Shown here: positions 41,804 to 55,019 of the stretch, piece by piece
How the letters are laid out: the number at the start of each line of letters is the position of its first letter
Numbering within the stretch: position 1 is the stretch's first letter
Assembly: GCA_015350385.1 (NCBI GenBank)
Contig: WNKI01000003.1
Span: forward strand, 526,397 to 590,396
Length of the DNA stretch: 64,000 bases
Direction of reading: 5' to 3'
DNA from: Aculops lycopersici
Lineage: Eukaryota > Arthropoda > Arachnida > Trombidiformes > Eriophyidae
Notes under the pieces: generated by a model
Databases searched by the model: none
What the model saw: the letters and a program-made list of their open reading frames with translations, nothing else
Told to the model about the DNA's origin: nothing
Translations under genes and position numbers: made by a program

Positions 41804-44185
41804 ATGTCAGACTCAAGCGATGAAGAAGTTATCACTATAAATAGAGGTCAAAATAAACGCAAGCGCGTCAGATTGGCGAGTGAAAACTCCGAGGGTAATC
41901 CGGGGGAACAAAGTAGCAGTAATCAGGATGAAGAGCATCAGTCTTCTATTCTAGAGAGTGAAGACGAGCTTATTTCAGGTGCATTTAACTCAAAAACAGA
42001 ATCTAATGGAAATACTTCTCGGAAGCCGTCAGTCGTTCAAATCGACGACTCTGAAGAGGAGGAAGCAATCGATGATGATGACGACGACGACGATATTGAT
42101 GATGGAAACCGCGAAGATGATGAACTAATCGCAGGTCTATACGATGACGAAGACCATCCAGTTGAGAGGCAAAGCACTGCGGCCCAAAAGAAAATCAGAA
42201 GTATTCGGGACAATGTGGTAGATTTTTTCCAAACTGCAAGTGCCATAGACTTGGAGTCCATTCCAGGTGTCAGCAAGAAGAAAGTAGAGCAGATTTTGAC
42301 TTTACGCCCATTTAAGAATTGGGACGATCTCAACCATAAGTTCTCGCACCATAAGAGTGCTGGTATAAATGAGGACGTTGTGATAAATGCAGTGAAAACA
42401 ATCAAGAGTAGAAATATTGTTGAAAAACTCATGAACGACTGCCAAAAATTGGCTAGGGACATAGGTCAGCTAGTTGATCGACTACCCGAAGCTCCTCAAC
42501 CCAAATGCATTCCATCTCACCTCAAGCTGGCACCATATCAACTTATTGGACTGAATTGGCTGGCATTGTTGCACAACAAGGGAGTCAATGGAATTCTAGC
42601 AGACGAAATGGGTCTTGGTAAAACCATACAAGTAATTGCATTTCTTGCTTATCTGAGAGAGCGATTAAATATGCCTGGACATCATCTTATAATTGTACCG
42701 GCGTCCACTCTAGACAATTGGGAGCGAGAATTCGACATTTGGTGTCCCGAAATTAGGCTTCTACAATATTATGGTACCCAGGATGAGAGAGCCCAGATTC
42801 GCCACTGGGTGGCTAGAAACGCCAACCAAGTTGATGTTGTTTTGACCACTTATAATGTAGCGCAGGCACCCGAAGATAGAAAGCTATTCAAGAAACTCCA
42901 GACTGAGTATCTAGTCTTTGACGAGGCACACATGCTAAAGAATATGAAATCTAGCAGATACCAAAGTTTGATCAAAATTAAATCCAAGAGAAGGATTCTG
43001 TTGACTGGAACTCCGTTGCAAAACAATCTAGTCGAACTAATGTCTTTATTGGTCTTTACCATGCCCAGAATGCTCATGTCAAAGATGTCGCATGTTGAAG
43101 TCTTGTTCTCCGCTGCATCTCGCGAAGAAGGGGGCAAAACTCAATTTGAGAAAGAGAGGATTGAACAAGCAAAGAAGATAATGAAACCATTTGTGTTGAG
43201 AAGATTGAAAGAGAATGTCTTGAAAAATTTGCCAAAGAAGAGCGAGGAAACTATCAAAGTTCCTTTGGCCGCAAGTCAAGATAAGCTATATAAAAAACTT
43301 GTTGATTCATTCAAGAGGGAAATTAGGGCCCACGAGAAGGAAGTATTGGATAACGATCAATCTTTCTCAGAGGAATCCTGTGATGATATCAAGAAAGGTG
43401 CAGGCATGCTGATGGCTATGCGCAAGTTGGCCAATCATCCTTTATTGATGTTGAATCTATACACCAAAGATAAGTTGCGCAAGATGGCGGCCTTAATGTT
43501 GTCAGAACCGACTCACATGAATTCCGACAAACAACTTATTTACGAGGATATGTGTGTAATGCATGATTTCGAACTACACAAACTATGCACCACCTATAAA
43601 TCTATTGAAAGTTTTAAATTACCCGACGAGGCTATTGTTAATTCCGGTAAATTTGAATTCTTAGACAAACTGCTCAAAGATCTCAAGGCCAGCAAACAAA
43701 GATGTCTACTGTTTAGTCAATTCACAATGATGCTTGATATCTTCGAAGACTACCTAAATATTAGAGGCTATGGCTACTTGAGACTCGATGGTACAACCAA
43801 AGTATCAGAACGTATTGAGTTAATTGATGAATTTAACGAAAACGATGATGTGTTAGTATTTTTACTCTCAACCAAAGCAGGAGGTTTAGGTATAAATTTG
43901 ACCGCAGCAAATGTGGTTGTGATCCATGATATTGATTTTAACCCTTACAACGACAAGCAAGCCGAGGATAGAAGTCACCGGTTAGGTCAAACAAAGGATG
44001 TTAAGGTGTACAAACTTATAAGCTCGGGCACGGTCGAGGAGGGAATGTTGGAGGTGGCAAACGAGAAGCTTCGTTTGGGCAAGAACATGTCCGAGGATAC
44101 GAACAAAGGATCTGAGGATGGCCAAGCCGGACCTGGAACCTCAACAAAAGACTTAAGATCTCTACTAAAATCTCACTTGTTTTAA
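41804..44185 (+). CDS. SMARCAD1: SMARCAD1/Fun30/Etl1-type SNF2 chromatin remodeler
   Basis: This 793-residue nuclear ATPase slides or edits nucleosomes in heterochromatin maintenance and DNA-end resection (family knowledge). The acidic N-terminus contains poly-Asp. A helix-hairpin-helix-like segment near residue 153 (IPGVSKKKVEQILTLRPF) is characteristic of this subfamily. The ATPase core has the Walker A motif DEMGLGKT (about 267), DEAH in DEAHMLKN (about 373), and LLTGTPLQNN. The second RecA lobe carries LLFSQFTMMLDI, LRLDGTT, STKAGGLGINL (about 693) and the arginine-finger motif DRSHRLGQ (about 723). I do not see clear CUE domains as in the mammalian protein. The gene is intronless. The next gene is convergent, about 200 bp away. 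Confidence 0.95.
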   Translation: MSDSSDEEVITINRGQNKRKRVRLASENSEGNPGEQSSSNQDEEHQSSILESEDELISGAFNSKTESNGNTSRKPSVVQIDDSEEEEAIDDDDDDDDIDDGNREDDELIAGLYDDEDHPVERQSTAAQKKIRSIRDNVVDFFQTASAIDLESIPGVSKKKVEQILTLRPFKNWDDLNHKFSHHKSAGINEDVVINAVKTIKSRNIVEKLMNDCQKLARDIGQLVDRLPEAPQPKCIPSHLKLAPYQLIGLNWLALLHNKGVNGILADEMGLGKTIQVIAFLAYLRERLNMPGHHLIIVPASTLDNWEREFDIWCPEIRLLQYYGTQDERAQIRHWVARNANQVDVVLTTYNVAQAPEDRKLFKKLQTEYLVFDEAHMLKNMKSSRYQSLIKIKSKRRILLTGTPLQNNLVELMSLLVFTMPRMLMSKMSHVEVLFSAASREEGGKTQFEKERIEQAKKIMKPFVLRRLKENVLKNLPKKSEETIKVPLAASQDKLYKKLVDSFKREIRAHEKEVLDNDQSFSEESCDDIKKGAGMLMAMRKLANHPLLMLNLYTKDKLRKMAALMLSEPTHMNSDKQLIYEDMCVMHDFELHKLCTTYKSIESFKLPDEAIVNSGKFEFLDKLLKDLKASKQRCLLFSQFTMMLDIFEDYLNIRGYGYLRLDGTTKVSERIELIDEFNENDDVLVFLLSTKAGGLGINLTAANVVVIHDIDFNPYNDKQAEDRSHRLGQTKDVKVYKLISSGTVEEGMLEVANEKLRLGKNMSEDTNKGSEDGQAGPGTSTKDLRSLLKSHLF

Positions 44186-44387
44186 AAACTTCCAAGACAC
44201 CTCAGATCTGTGAATTAGTGAATAGGAAATAATTGAAATGGAACAATTCGACAATTGACTGAACATTCATATATGACGATTTAATTATTATTTACAAGCT
44301 AGTATTTTTCTGATAAAATTTAGATATATTCACAAGAAACACGTAAAAATCATACAATCGGAAAGGATTTAAATGAAGATACTAATG

Positions 44388-46203
44388 CTATAGCTCGGCT
44401 CTAGTTGTGAAAGCCAATCTCGAATACTCGGCAGCAAGTTCATTGTTGCTACTTGAACTGTTTAGTCCGTCCTCGTTACTATTGCCACCTGTTGTTGGTT
44501 CCATAGATGTTCCAATCATCACTAAGCCGCCGCCGCCGCTAATTTCACTAGTTTGCTGTTGTTGTTGTTGCTGCTGCTGCTGGTAAAACCTACTCCTCTC
44601 CTGAATGGATGGTTTTGGAGGCTTTGGGGGTCCAGGTTTTCTCACTTTGCCACTCGGCCTCAGGCTTCCGTTTACCTGAGCCGCAGCTTGCACTTGAACT
44701 CCGCTTCCGGCTACTCCGTTTGCGGCTGCCGCTGCAGCCAAACTGTTCATCATGGCTATAGTGGCGCCGACCGACGATCTAAGGCCAGCCTTCTGGCGGT
44801 CGCCTGCCGCCGACACAGTTGATTGACTTTGGTTGCTAGTATTTGGTGATGGCACTAGAATATTCTGCTGCTGTTGCTGTTGCCTGGGACTCACCGGCTC
44901 ATTGATTAGTTCCTCATTAGTTACTGCTGGTTGCATTCCCTGAAGGTGAGATACTGCTATATGCTGGAGTTGTTGACTGTTCATCGAGTGGATTGGTGGT
45001 GAGTGCTGATGATGATGCTGCTGCTGCTGTAATAGCTGATGGGGGGACAGGTGATCGGAGTAGTTGATATTAGCGTAGATTAAACCGCTACTGTCTTGGT
45101 GTTGATAGTTTTTTGGACTAGTCAACTCGTGAACCACATCGCTCGTTACCGACTCCCCCGCCTGGTAAGTGTTTGAGTGGATTCCATCGTCCTCATCGTG
45201 AGTTGAATGGTGAATAACATCGTCCACTGAAATGTGACTCATCGGAATGGGAGTTGAGTTTGCTGTTGATCTTTGGTCTCTATGACTATGAAGTTGATTA
45301 TGATGATTGTTGCTTTGGTAGGACTCAATAATGCCGCTACAATGGTTGGGCGACGAACCGGAAGAGGACGAGTTGCGCTCTGAGGCCGAGCTGTTGGCTA
45401 GTAGTTGTTTTTGGTCACCGGAAGTGTCCGATGAGGCCATCGACATTAAATGTCCGTGGCGCATTCCATTGTTATTGAGTCTCGGCGAGCTCTTGGCATC
45501 CACCGAAACCTCGTTCATATGTTGCGAGCTTAAACTGTTCGGTTGCTGGCCACTTGTTGCATTTGGATTCGAAGCCTGATTAGCTAGCCCGTTGCCCAAT
45601 CCATTGACAATTCCTCGGGTCGATTGTTGCGTCCCATTTGTGCCCCCATTTGAAGAGGTCACACTGGCAACGGCTCCAGCAATTGTGGCCACACGTCCGC
45701 CTCCCTGTCCGCTTCCGTTCACAAGGTGGTCGATGTTCTTCTGATTCTGAGCACCATTTTGACCCGGTCCCCTTCCGTTTCCGTTCGCATGGTTATTTGA
45801 GCCGCCACTTGATCTTAGCAACTCCTTGCGCTTCTTTACTAGGAACATAACAAAAACTGTACACAGGAACATGCCGCAAATTGTAACAAAGGCCGAGGTA
45901 ATCATTAACACGGGAGAGATGGGCGATGAGACTCTCAATCTCACGATGGCCGATTGGTGGCCGCGCTCATTTTGAACCACAAGCGCGTAGTCGCGCTGGT
46001 CGGTCAGCTCGGGGTCTAGTAGTGTTAGAGTTGCCTCGAAACAGGTGGGCGCTTTGGAGAAACTTGAGTCGCGCTTCTGTAAGCTTTGCAACGGGTGCAC
46101 CTGATACCTCTGGCCGATGATTGGATTTTGCCTCGTTCCGCCAGGTGGCGTTTGTTGTCCATTCTGTGATGCAGACGGTCCATTGTTATTGAAACTGTTT
46201 AGT
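44388..46203 (-). CDS. terminal exon of an Ig-superfamily adhesion receptor (last Ig half-domain, membrane span, cytoplasmic tail)
   Basis: The exon starts after AACAG at 46204 (phase 2 junction, fitting the donor at 53704). AACAG at 46195 would also be in frame. It encodes the second half of an Ig-like domain (CFEATLTLLD..DYALVVQNERGHQSAIVRLRV), a membrane span (VLMITSAFVTICGMFLCTVFVMFL) and a basic KKRKELL. A cytoplasmic tail of about 465 residues follows, with Asn/Gly/Ser/Gln/His-rich runs and a proline-rich PGPPKPPKP motif that could bind SH3 domains. The protein ends FTTRAEL. The overall layout resembles arthropod Echinoid/irre-type Ig adhesion molecules. The exact orthologue is not settled. 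Confidence 0.82.
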
Positions 46204-48078
46204 CTGTTCATTGCAAGGCGTTCATATTCGCCGTGTTTCGTGTTGGGTGTTGGAGGAACGAGAAAAAATGTTGGTTAGATGATTTACTCTCGCCTGGTTC
46301 ATAAGCTTGGTATCGCTCTAGTGGTTAGTTGGTTGGTCGTGGTGATTAGTTTCGCGCCTTTACTACTCGGCCACTAAGAGACTGCAGCCCGAGTTGGCCA
46401 TTAGTGCGCGTGAAACGTGTTGATTGTGATTATCATGATTAGACGGCCGCGGCCGGTTTGTAAGAGTGAGCCCGGCAACAGGTAGCCAGTCGCCGCTCGC
46501 AGCGGCGATGATTATTGCTACTGTTGCCACCACCGCCACTGATTCGCTATTATTATTATTATTACTATTATTATGATTAGCCACCGCCGTCGACTGCTGG
46601 ATTCTCTAGTTTTGTTTTAGCGAGTTGCTAGTCTGCCAGCTCACTCTCGTTGAGCGAAGTCTCAAGGATCCCCGTCAAGTTGGTGGAGCTAGAATCTCGG
46701 CAAGCGAGCGGTCGGTTTGTTGGTTGGTCTGCAAGAAGAAGAAGAAGAAGAAGAAGAAGTTGGCAGCCAACAAGTAGCCGGTTTGGAGGGTCTACTCAAC
46801 CCCGGCCAGTGGTAGTCTCTCAACCTGCTACCGACTAATTGGCTGCTTAAACGTCTAACGCCTTGGCTCGACCATTTGGTCTAGGATGAGGCTCTGAGGG
46901 CTGGAGAGAGAAAAAAATGATTGTGCTCCTGATCAGCAGGTAGCCTTTCTGTTTGAAAGACGACTCTCCATTCAGTTTCTCTTTCTCTTCCTCCTTCTTC
47001 AAATTTGAGAGACTAAAACTCGCGTTGCGCGTTAAACAATACAACAGGCGAAACTAATTCGCGCTCTCGAGAGTCGAAGTTGCCGAGGTCTCTCGTGTTT
47101 TTGAATGTTGCTAAAGCTCGCTCTAGGTAGCTAGTTCATATCTTATATTATCTCGTTCATTCCATCTAGCTAGCGTGCGTTTTTTCCCACTTCATCAGCG
47201 AGGTAGCGGGAAACTATCCAGTGGCCCGCCGACCACTTCCGGCGCTTCCAACTCATCGACAGGTAAGGCTAATAGAGACGGCAATAGCGGCATCAATTAA
47301 AATGCAAAACGAGCTGCTTTGTTGATCACTCCGCATCATGTAACAACAACAGGTAGCTGCAAAGCAAGTGAAGGCGAAACTCTGCTCAATGGAACGAATC
47401 GATTTGTGTACCCTATTCCTCACTGCTGTTAATGATGGAGTTTGTTGGTCGGCTAGCTTTGTCGCCGAGCTAGCAAATTGTTTCGCTTTCAGTAGTTGCA
47501 TTAGTGTTGGTGGCTATCAGGAACAATTGGCAGCATCAACAGGTGCGACGACCTCATCGCCACACTCTCTCTCTCTCTCTTTCTCTTTCTCATTCACATG
47601 GTCAACAGGTGAGCATCGACAAATTAATGGAATTCGCTGTTAGTGTTCTTGGTGAGCATGCTTCAAGAGGCTGACTTTCTACGTTACGCTACGATGCGGT
47701 GGTCTCTCTTAATCTTATCGAGCAACAACTACTCTGGCACAAAGAGAGACAGAAAAAGTACTGCCACGAATAAGCAACCATTGGTCGCAACAGCTACTCA
47801 TGCGATGAAGCAGCGACAAATAGCATTGATCCAAGATCGACAGGTAAAATCTCACGCAGCATCAGCGGCGGCGGCAGCAGCAAACAAAAGTTTACCTGCA
47901 TCAGGTTAATATGCGACTCCGTTGGGGTTCGCCCATTAGCCATTCGTTGTTGTATTTTTGGCCGTATCGAGTTGCGGTTTGTGAGCGCCACAAAACCGCG
48001 CGACCACTTGTTGTCTGTTTCTATGAATGCCTTACACAATCAATTGTATGAGTTGCACAAACGCAATGGAGAGTCAAC

Positions 48079-48118
<40 letters not shown>

Positions 48119-51100
48119 AAATTGAGTTTGTGTTTAAGTTAAATTTAAGGAGGTAAAAGTCGATCACAAGAGACGGCGAGAGTGAGAGACGAATCGGATA
48201 GAAGACAACAAAAGTCTTTGATGATGATGATGATGACGACGGAGGAGGCTCAAGCAGCGCGCCACAAATCCACCTGTTGATTCTCGTTGCCCCTTCCTCC
48301 CCCCTACACTAAATTGAAGGAGAAGCGAACAAACGAGCAACTCTCCCTCCAGCAAAAGACTTGCTTGCTCCCAAACCGATAAGCTAAAATCTCAGCCACT
48401 TCCTTGGACTTCCATTCCCAGGCCACCCTAAAGGGGAAGTTGGTCTTCGTTGGAGCTAATCGTCGTTGGCTTGTATTATTGGCAGAGCGAGAGAGTTTAT
48501 GTTGTAGCTTTGGTTGTCGGCGGATTGCAAATCTCGAGCACAAAATAAAACCAAGTCGGCGGCACAAAATGGAAACCTGCGGTTTTTCAATTGCACCTTC
48601 CCCGTTGACTTGTTGTCCTCGTTGCCTTTCTCTAGATATTTGGCGTCGAAGTCGGCGAGGATGCTGCGATTGACATCAGTTGCGATGACGATGGATTCTA
48701 GAAATACGCCAGCGGCAAACGACGACCACCAGCAGCAGTTTACCTGAGACGCGCAACAGGTGGACCTGAAAACAAACCAAACCAAATTGAAGACACCAAA
48801 CGAGTGACGCAAGTTTTCGCCTGTCACCCAGTCGCTGCTCTTATTTGGGCGAAGTTATTGATTTGCTCTTATCACCAGCGAGCATCGAATTCTTTCTACC
48901 AGCAACGACAACTTAAACATAATAATAATAATAATCGGCCACCTGTGCGATCGTCCTTCCTTTCTTTGGGCAGGGTATTTGATTTGGTCTGCGCCAGAGT
49001 ATGCAGTTTGATTGACACAACAATGGGGTAAAGTTCGAGTTCGGAAGCGAAAGAGCATCCAAAAAGAGAGAATGCCGCTTTTTTCTATCCTTTGCTTCTC
49101 CAATACGACGAGCAGTAGTAGGTAAAGAGAGCAGCAGAGATGCGGAGACGCACAACAGGTGGCTGCCATGTTGACAGCTCGACGCAACTGCCGCCGACTC
49201 GCTCCTCTTAGAGATGCAACAACGACAACCACAACCACAACGACAACAACAACAGCCAAGACACTTGCGGCTGATTGGCGGAAGTTTGCGGGCATCAGAG
49301 CAGTCACTTGCTGGCAGACAACACGAAACTCGATCACTTTCTCTCGCTCTGATTTGCTAGTGATGGCAGCACATGAAATACTGCCAACTGGTGGTTGCTG
49401 TTCATTAGTCAAGCGCAAATGTTTTTACCTCTTAGTTAGCGGTTGAGCTCAGTGGCCAAAATCATCGTCATCGCCATCAGATCGATGAGTTGCGAGCTCT
49501 TCGCTGACCATCAAATTGAATCCCTTGAACTCGGTTCGACTTTAGTCGGCCAACTCGTTAGTGTTGGTTGCTTGGTCGAAACAACCTACCTGCTAGGCGA
49601 GGAGCGGACTGTCTAGTCGATCACACGGCCAGTCAATCGGAAATGAAATCATCGTTTTGGCTGGCGAGCGAGTTTTCCGCACTAACGCAATGAGTTAGTG
49701 AAAGAGAGAGAGAGAGAGAGCAACGGCAACAAATATAATGAAACTTGCTGGCCAAACAGCCAACCAGCAAGCCAGTGACGACAAGACCGATGACTGGCTG
49801 TGGCAGTGGCGATCGTTGCAGCGGCGACCGCGGCTACAAGAGCAAGCTCGAGAGTAATGGTTGCAACAGGTTGCCTTCACTCACTGCTGATATCTTCATC
49901 TTGCCGATCGTCCGCCAATCAGTAATAGCCTGCGAGCGGGTTAGTCTAGATCGAGTAAGTCGGCAGCCGCAACAACCTGTTGGTTGTTCCTGTGAGCGAC
50001 TCGCTTACTTTCGCTCACTTCCATTCGACTGAGCCAGCCAAATGGCCCTCCAAAAGCTTGCTTTCTAATCCAAGTTTATTTCCGACTTGTTTGCCCACTA
50101 CCGCACTAGCTCAACCGCTACTTCTGTATCACAGCCGCCGCCGCTAAGCTAGCTAGCTGCCAGCCGGATAGCTTGATATCTGAACGAGCTACCGACCGCC
50201 TCAATGGCCGCAACATTTTCACTGCTAGCCATTACCTCCGCCACTAACTTAAACCTCATGTCGCTCGACTCACCTGTTTGATCAAGGAAATCCAAAAGGT
50301 CCACGTGAATTGAATTGAATTTTCAATGGACCATTCATTTTATTGGCTCAAACATGTCGGAGTGGCGGCAACAACATTATAGCCGATTTTGTTGTTGTGG
50401 TCTCGCTAGTGTTGGCGGCGGTGGCAACATTGAAAACTTATCATGGGAACTTTTTTAGTCCTCAGCTTTCTCCTGAGCTGTCGAGAAACGCGGTTCATTC
50501 AGTTCAACTCAATACATTTGAAACGATCCAAAGTCAGTAACTCGCTCGACCTTCTGCCTTGTAGATGTTGTCGCCATCAACGTCTACCTGTTGAATATTG
50601 ACCAGCCACTTAACTCGTAGCTGCTACTCCAACTGGCTTTGCCCATCATTCGGTCCGGCTAACAGGTGAACGAACCAAAGAACAGAGCAGATAGTCGAGT
50701 TCCGGTGGTTGGTTTGAATTTCCTTAAATGACATTGGAAACTCCACCAATTGAATCGCTTTCTCTTGCTATTCATATAAGTCAACTTTGACTTGCTGCTT
50801 TGCGTGCCGCTTTAGCCTGATATTAAAAATACAAATACAAGAAAAGGCTCATAAACTTGTACAACTTCGAAATGTTAGAAGCCGGGTAAATTATTGTAGC
50901 TCTTGTTGTTGTTGTTGTTGTTGTTGTTGACGTCGTTGTTGCTATGGTAATCGTTATATTTGCCATTGAATCCAAACATCTTGTCGCATTTGTCGCCGTT
51001 TCAAATTTGTACAAGTTGCGTGCAGGCTGCGTTCAAAATGGCGAACTCACTATGGATTTGGCTACTCTTTGATATCGAGCAAATCCAAAAGGTTACCTTT

Positions 51101-53704
51101 GCCGCTCAAAAAGTCGCAGTCCAACAGCTTGAAGGCGAAGGTCGGACGAAAAATCTCTGGGAGGAAGGCGAAAGTTTTTGATTGCTGCCACCATTGAGAC
51201 AAAAGAGACACAGGCAACAACAAGAGCCACTTGTTGCGTCTCGCCGGTGGCACCCAAGTGACTCGGCGGAAATTTTTGTGTTACTGGAACTGAGATTCAT
51301 GGTGATGCTGCGGTAGCGGAAATTGAAACTGACCAGTGGGCTCGACTGGCGGCGAGAGACGCACACGATAGCAGCAAGTGGTTTTCGTTGTTGAAGCGCC
51401 TTCCCGACTCTCGATGTGCCAGCAATTGTTTCTCAAACTTGTAGTTGGAGTCGACATCCGAGAAGTTGGAGGAATAAGGCGGAAAATTACACTCGCCAAG
51501 CGGAAGTTGCTGCCCAACAGTTACCTAGTCGGGCAAAATGAGTCATCACCTTGGCCCATTGAAGCAAATTGTTGGTGGCTACACATTTGTTGCAATAGGA
51601 AAACAAAGACACTCGTCCAGGTGAGTTATTATTATCATCTCACTGCACTGTTGTGGCTTTTTGATACTACTACTGCTGCCGCTAACCTCTGCTCACAAGC
51701 CTGAGTGCCATCTTAATCGTAATCGTGATTGTCAATGTTATTGTGTCATATGCAAAACATTTCTTCTGTTTCAAGTCGTAAGATTTAGATGGAAACAAAA
51801 GGAAGCGCAAGCGAAAGTAGCGAAATCTCATCAGATGCAAAATCTAGCGCATCAATCTGTTTGTTGGTCGCTCGACAAACCGACAAACCGACCGACCGAT
51901 CGACCGGAAGCTGAATGGACGAATCCCAATGCAAGTTCACGGAAATCCCCAGCGTTAGATCCGTTTTGTCGAGCAAGAGAAAGGGAAAGTGGCCACAGCG
52001 GCTGCTTCAACAGTTGTGAGCTATGGAGGGACAATACTCTTTCGGTTGTTTGAGCGCGCAAATTGCTCGTCACTAGCATTGTCATTCAATGGGCCTCTTG
52101 CTAGCCGGCCAGCTTCGATTCGCATGCAAATCAAAGCCGCCAAGACCAAGCTAGCGAGCCAGTCGGTCACTCGCTCGCTCGCTTGGCCAGAGAAATGTGT
52201 GTGTCCATGAGCAATCTCATGGTCCTGCCGCTTTGGAGTGCAAGATTGGACTTTGTATTGAAACTGGCAACGTGTGTCCGAGTGTGCTGCTTGCGATGAC
52301 AGCTTGGTAATCGAGAAAAACCAACAACCGCTACACGTTGAGCTCCTCTCTGTCTCTCTGTCTCTCTGTCTCTCTGTCTCTCTCTCTCTCTATTTCTCCT
52401 TCTCATGTGTCGTGATGGTAGAGCTTTCAAGTTTTAACTCGATGGCCGAGCACAAGTTGCGCCTTGCGAAATCAACATAAACCTCGACTTGATGACTATG
52501 GGAATTTCAAGTTAGCTAGATGGCGAGACGCTTGTTAGTTTAGCACTCAATGCTAGTCTAGCGCTCAAGGCTCTCGAGCATCCGGTTAGTTGGAGAGATA
52601 GGTAAGGTGAGTGATGGGCAACAAACGGGACACTCGACGGCGTCACTGTTGCAGTTACGGTCGTCGCCGATCATGTTACAAACTAAAACTTTACCTGTTT
52701 TTACCAGTAATCAGAGAAGTTAACTGTTTACCTGGTTTTAACATTTTGGCGAGTAAATTGTTATTGCTATTGCTATTGTTGTTGTTGCTGCTCCCTCTCT
52801 TTTTAGCCATGTTTCACAATGAAACTAAATTGACTAAGAGCAACTGAGACTCATATCGACTCTCGAAATTCTCGCAAAGGCCAAGTTGTCGCCTTTGGTG
52901 AGGGGCTTTTCATAGCTAAAAATACGTTGGGGTCGAGTTAGCTAAAAAACTACAAAATGGAAACTCGTGAGAGTTTTAAGGATCTCCATCCTTGACGCCG
53001 CCGTAGTCTCATGGGCAGGTTGTCGATGACTAGAGAAACGGGAGACGAAAACCTCGACGATGACGACGACTACGACGACGAAAGTAGATATAATTGTTTG
53101 CAAAACAACAACAACAACAATAACAACAACCTGTCTGCTTGCTGAGTTTTGGTAGCATAAAGAGCAAACAGAACACACCGGTGAGAGCTGAGCATCGCAA
53201 GGCAATCAACAGGTGAGATAATGGCGCACTCGCTGGGCCGTCAAGCTTGAGCGGCCAACCAAGAAGAGTGGAAAACTAAACCAAAGTAAGTTGACTTGAA
53301 ATAAATTTGAACTGAACGTTTTCCATCCCTCCCTCTTCTCGTCTCTCGCTTCTCAGCTCGGCTCAATTCTAAACTGAACCTTCTTTGCGTGGAAGCGTCA
53401 ACTCAAGAAATGGAGACAAAATCTAGTTACTTAAATTTTCGAGCAGATTTTAGCTCATTTGGTTCCGTATGGCTAACCAACTGGATTGATTGCCACACAA
53501 ATCTCTCCCTCTATTTCTGTCTCGAAATTTGTTTGAGCCAACAACGACACAACACAAACACAGTTGAGTGCCTATGAGAGGAGGACAAGATATATACAAA
53601 GTAACACCAACAATTGAGGTCATGGAATAGAAGATGGAGCTTTGCATTGAAGGTGGTAGAAAAAAGACAGAGTCAAATTGGCGGCCACTGGAGTAACAAC
53701 TTAC
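46204..53704 (-). other. 7.5-kb intron of the Ig-superfamily gene
   Basis: It is bounded by the GTAAGT donor at 53704 and the AG acceptor at 46204. No coding sequence was recognised inside. It holds 11 of the 21 CAACAGGT octamers seen in this gene and many microsatellites: GAA at 46733-46759, CT near 47563-47590, GA at 48084-48113 and 49699-49720, GTT at 50903-50929, CTCTCTGT at 52345-52391. Confidence 0.7.
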
Positions 53705-54311
53705 CTTACGTCGATACGGAGGGATCCAAATTGCCAATAGACTTTGTTTGGTGGTGGATCCGAGCAAAAGGTTAGCGCCAAATCTGATTTGCTACCTTGA
53801 ATGGCCCTCGCGTGCTGGGGCGACTTAAGCAGAAATTGTGGCTCCCCGTAGACGTCCAAAATTATATTCGACGATCTAACCCCATAATTGACTCCATTGA
53901 TTTGATTTCGGGCTTCGCAGTGGTAGTCGCCCTCGTTACGGTAGGTTATGTTTCGTATATTTAGCGTTTGTTGCCGCGTATTTCCCGTTTCCAGTAGAAC
54001 GGCTGCCGAGGATTTGCTAAGCGGATCGGTGTAGTGCCAGCGCACTTCCGGCTCGGGATTTCCATCAAACAAACAGGCAAGCTGAGTTTGGCTTCCAACT
54101 AGAACAGATTCCGAGTTTGAAGTGTTAACTAAATAGGGAGCAAACAGGACATTTAATTTAACGTCGGCGGGCAATGAAATTCCATAGGAGTTTTGGGCCA
54201 GACACTCGAAAACGTTCTGATTGTAGTCGCGACTAATGCGCTCAAACTCGAGCAATGGGCCAGGTTTAGTTGGTTGGCTAATGGGCGAGTTGCTAGTTGA
54301 TTTCGACAAGC
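53705..54311 (-). CDS. internal exon of the Ig-superfamily gene (Ig domain 2 end, Ig domain 3, start of Ig domain 4)
   Basis: The 607-nt exon lies between CATCAG|GC and AAG|GTAAGT. It completes one Ig domain (FECLAQNSYGISLPADVKLNV), contains a full one (VLVGSQTQLACLFDGNPEPE..VRWHY..GDYHCEARNQIN) and starts another (LALTFCSDPPPNKVYWQFGS). Incoming phase 1 and outgoing phase 2 match the neighbouring exons. Cys and Trp positions fit I-set/C2-set Ig folds. A Ser/Thr/Pro-rich insertion interrupts the second domain. Confidence 0.85.
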
Positions 54312-54893
54312 CTGATGTTTGTTTGTTTTGGTTGCATTTTTTCAATTTTGTTTGGTGGATAATGGGGTTCAAATAGTTAGTTGGTCAGTTAGCTTAGCGA
54401 GGCAGAGAGATGGTTAACAGGTGGATGAATCGACAGGTTCAATCCGACAATTGGTCGTCCAGCGCCGAGGTTTATGTTGGAGTTTTTGTTTGTTTTCGCT
54501 GCATGCTGATGGCTCATTTGGTGTTGAAATTTTGAGGAAAAAACACGCCAAACGAGCGTCGTGATGACCGAGTCAAGGCTCCAGAGGGTTGAGACATTCG
54601 TGAGCATCGTCGCTCGCTCAGAGGTTCAAAAGAGCAATGCTAACCCGCCAGGTGAGCAATTGATTTTTCTTTTGTTCGAGGTGCAAAACTCATCAATGAA
54701 TTCCGCGGCAATCACCGCCATCGCTGCTGCTGCTGCTGCCAGCTCCATTGTGTGGCATTTGCATAATCGATCCATTTCGTTCAGGTGGATCCTGTTGAAT
54801 GTAATATATTTTATAAATGGCCATAGATTCCTGAAAGTTATATTGGATTTTTTCAACCACCAAGTACAAACATGAAATAACAAGAAAACTTAC

Positions 54894-55019
54894 CCTCGCT
54901 GACTAGGCGCCAGTTTACGTGACTCGGCGGCGGATTTGCGTCCACCTGGCAGCTGATGGTCAATGGACTTCCCTCGACAATTGAATATTCGCGCTGCACC
55001 ACACTCACCGTGGGCACGT
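54894..55019 (-). CDS. internal exon of the Ig-superfamily gene (first half of Ig domain 2)
   Basis: The 126-nt exon lies between CCAATAG|AC and GAGG|GTAAGT and is phase 1 on both sides. It encodes VPTVSVVQREYSIVEG, then LTISCQVDANPPPSHVNW, the B- and C-strand Cys and Trp of an Ig domain. It is too short for simple ORF listing, but its phase joins both neighbouring exons exactly. Confidence 0.85.

Noticed and set aside
54626..54883. 85-codon minus-strand ORF between Ig exons
   Set aside because: It lies between a donor and an acceptor whose phases match without it, and it has no Ig features.
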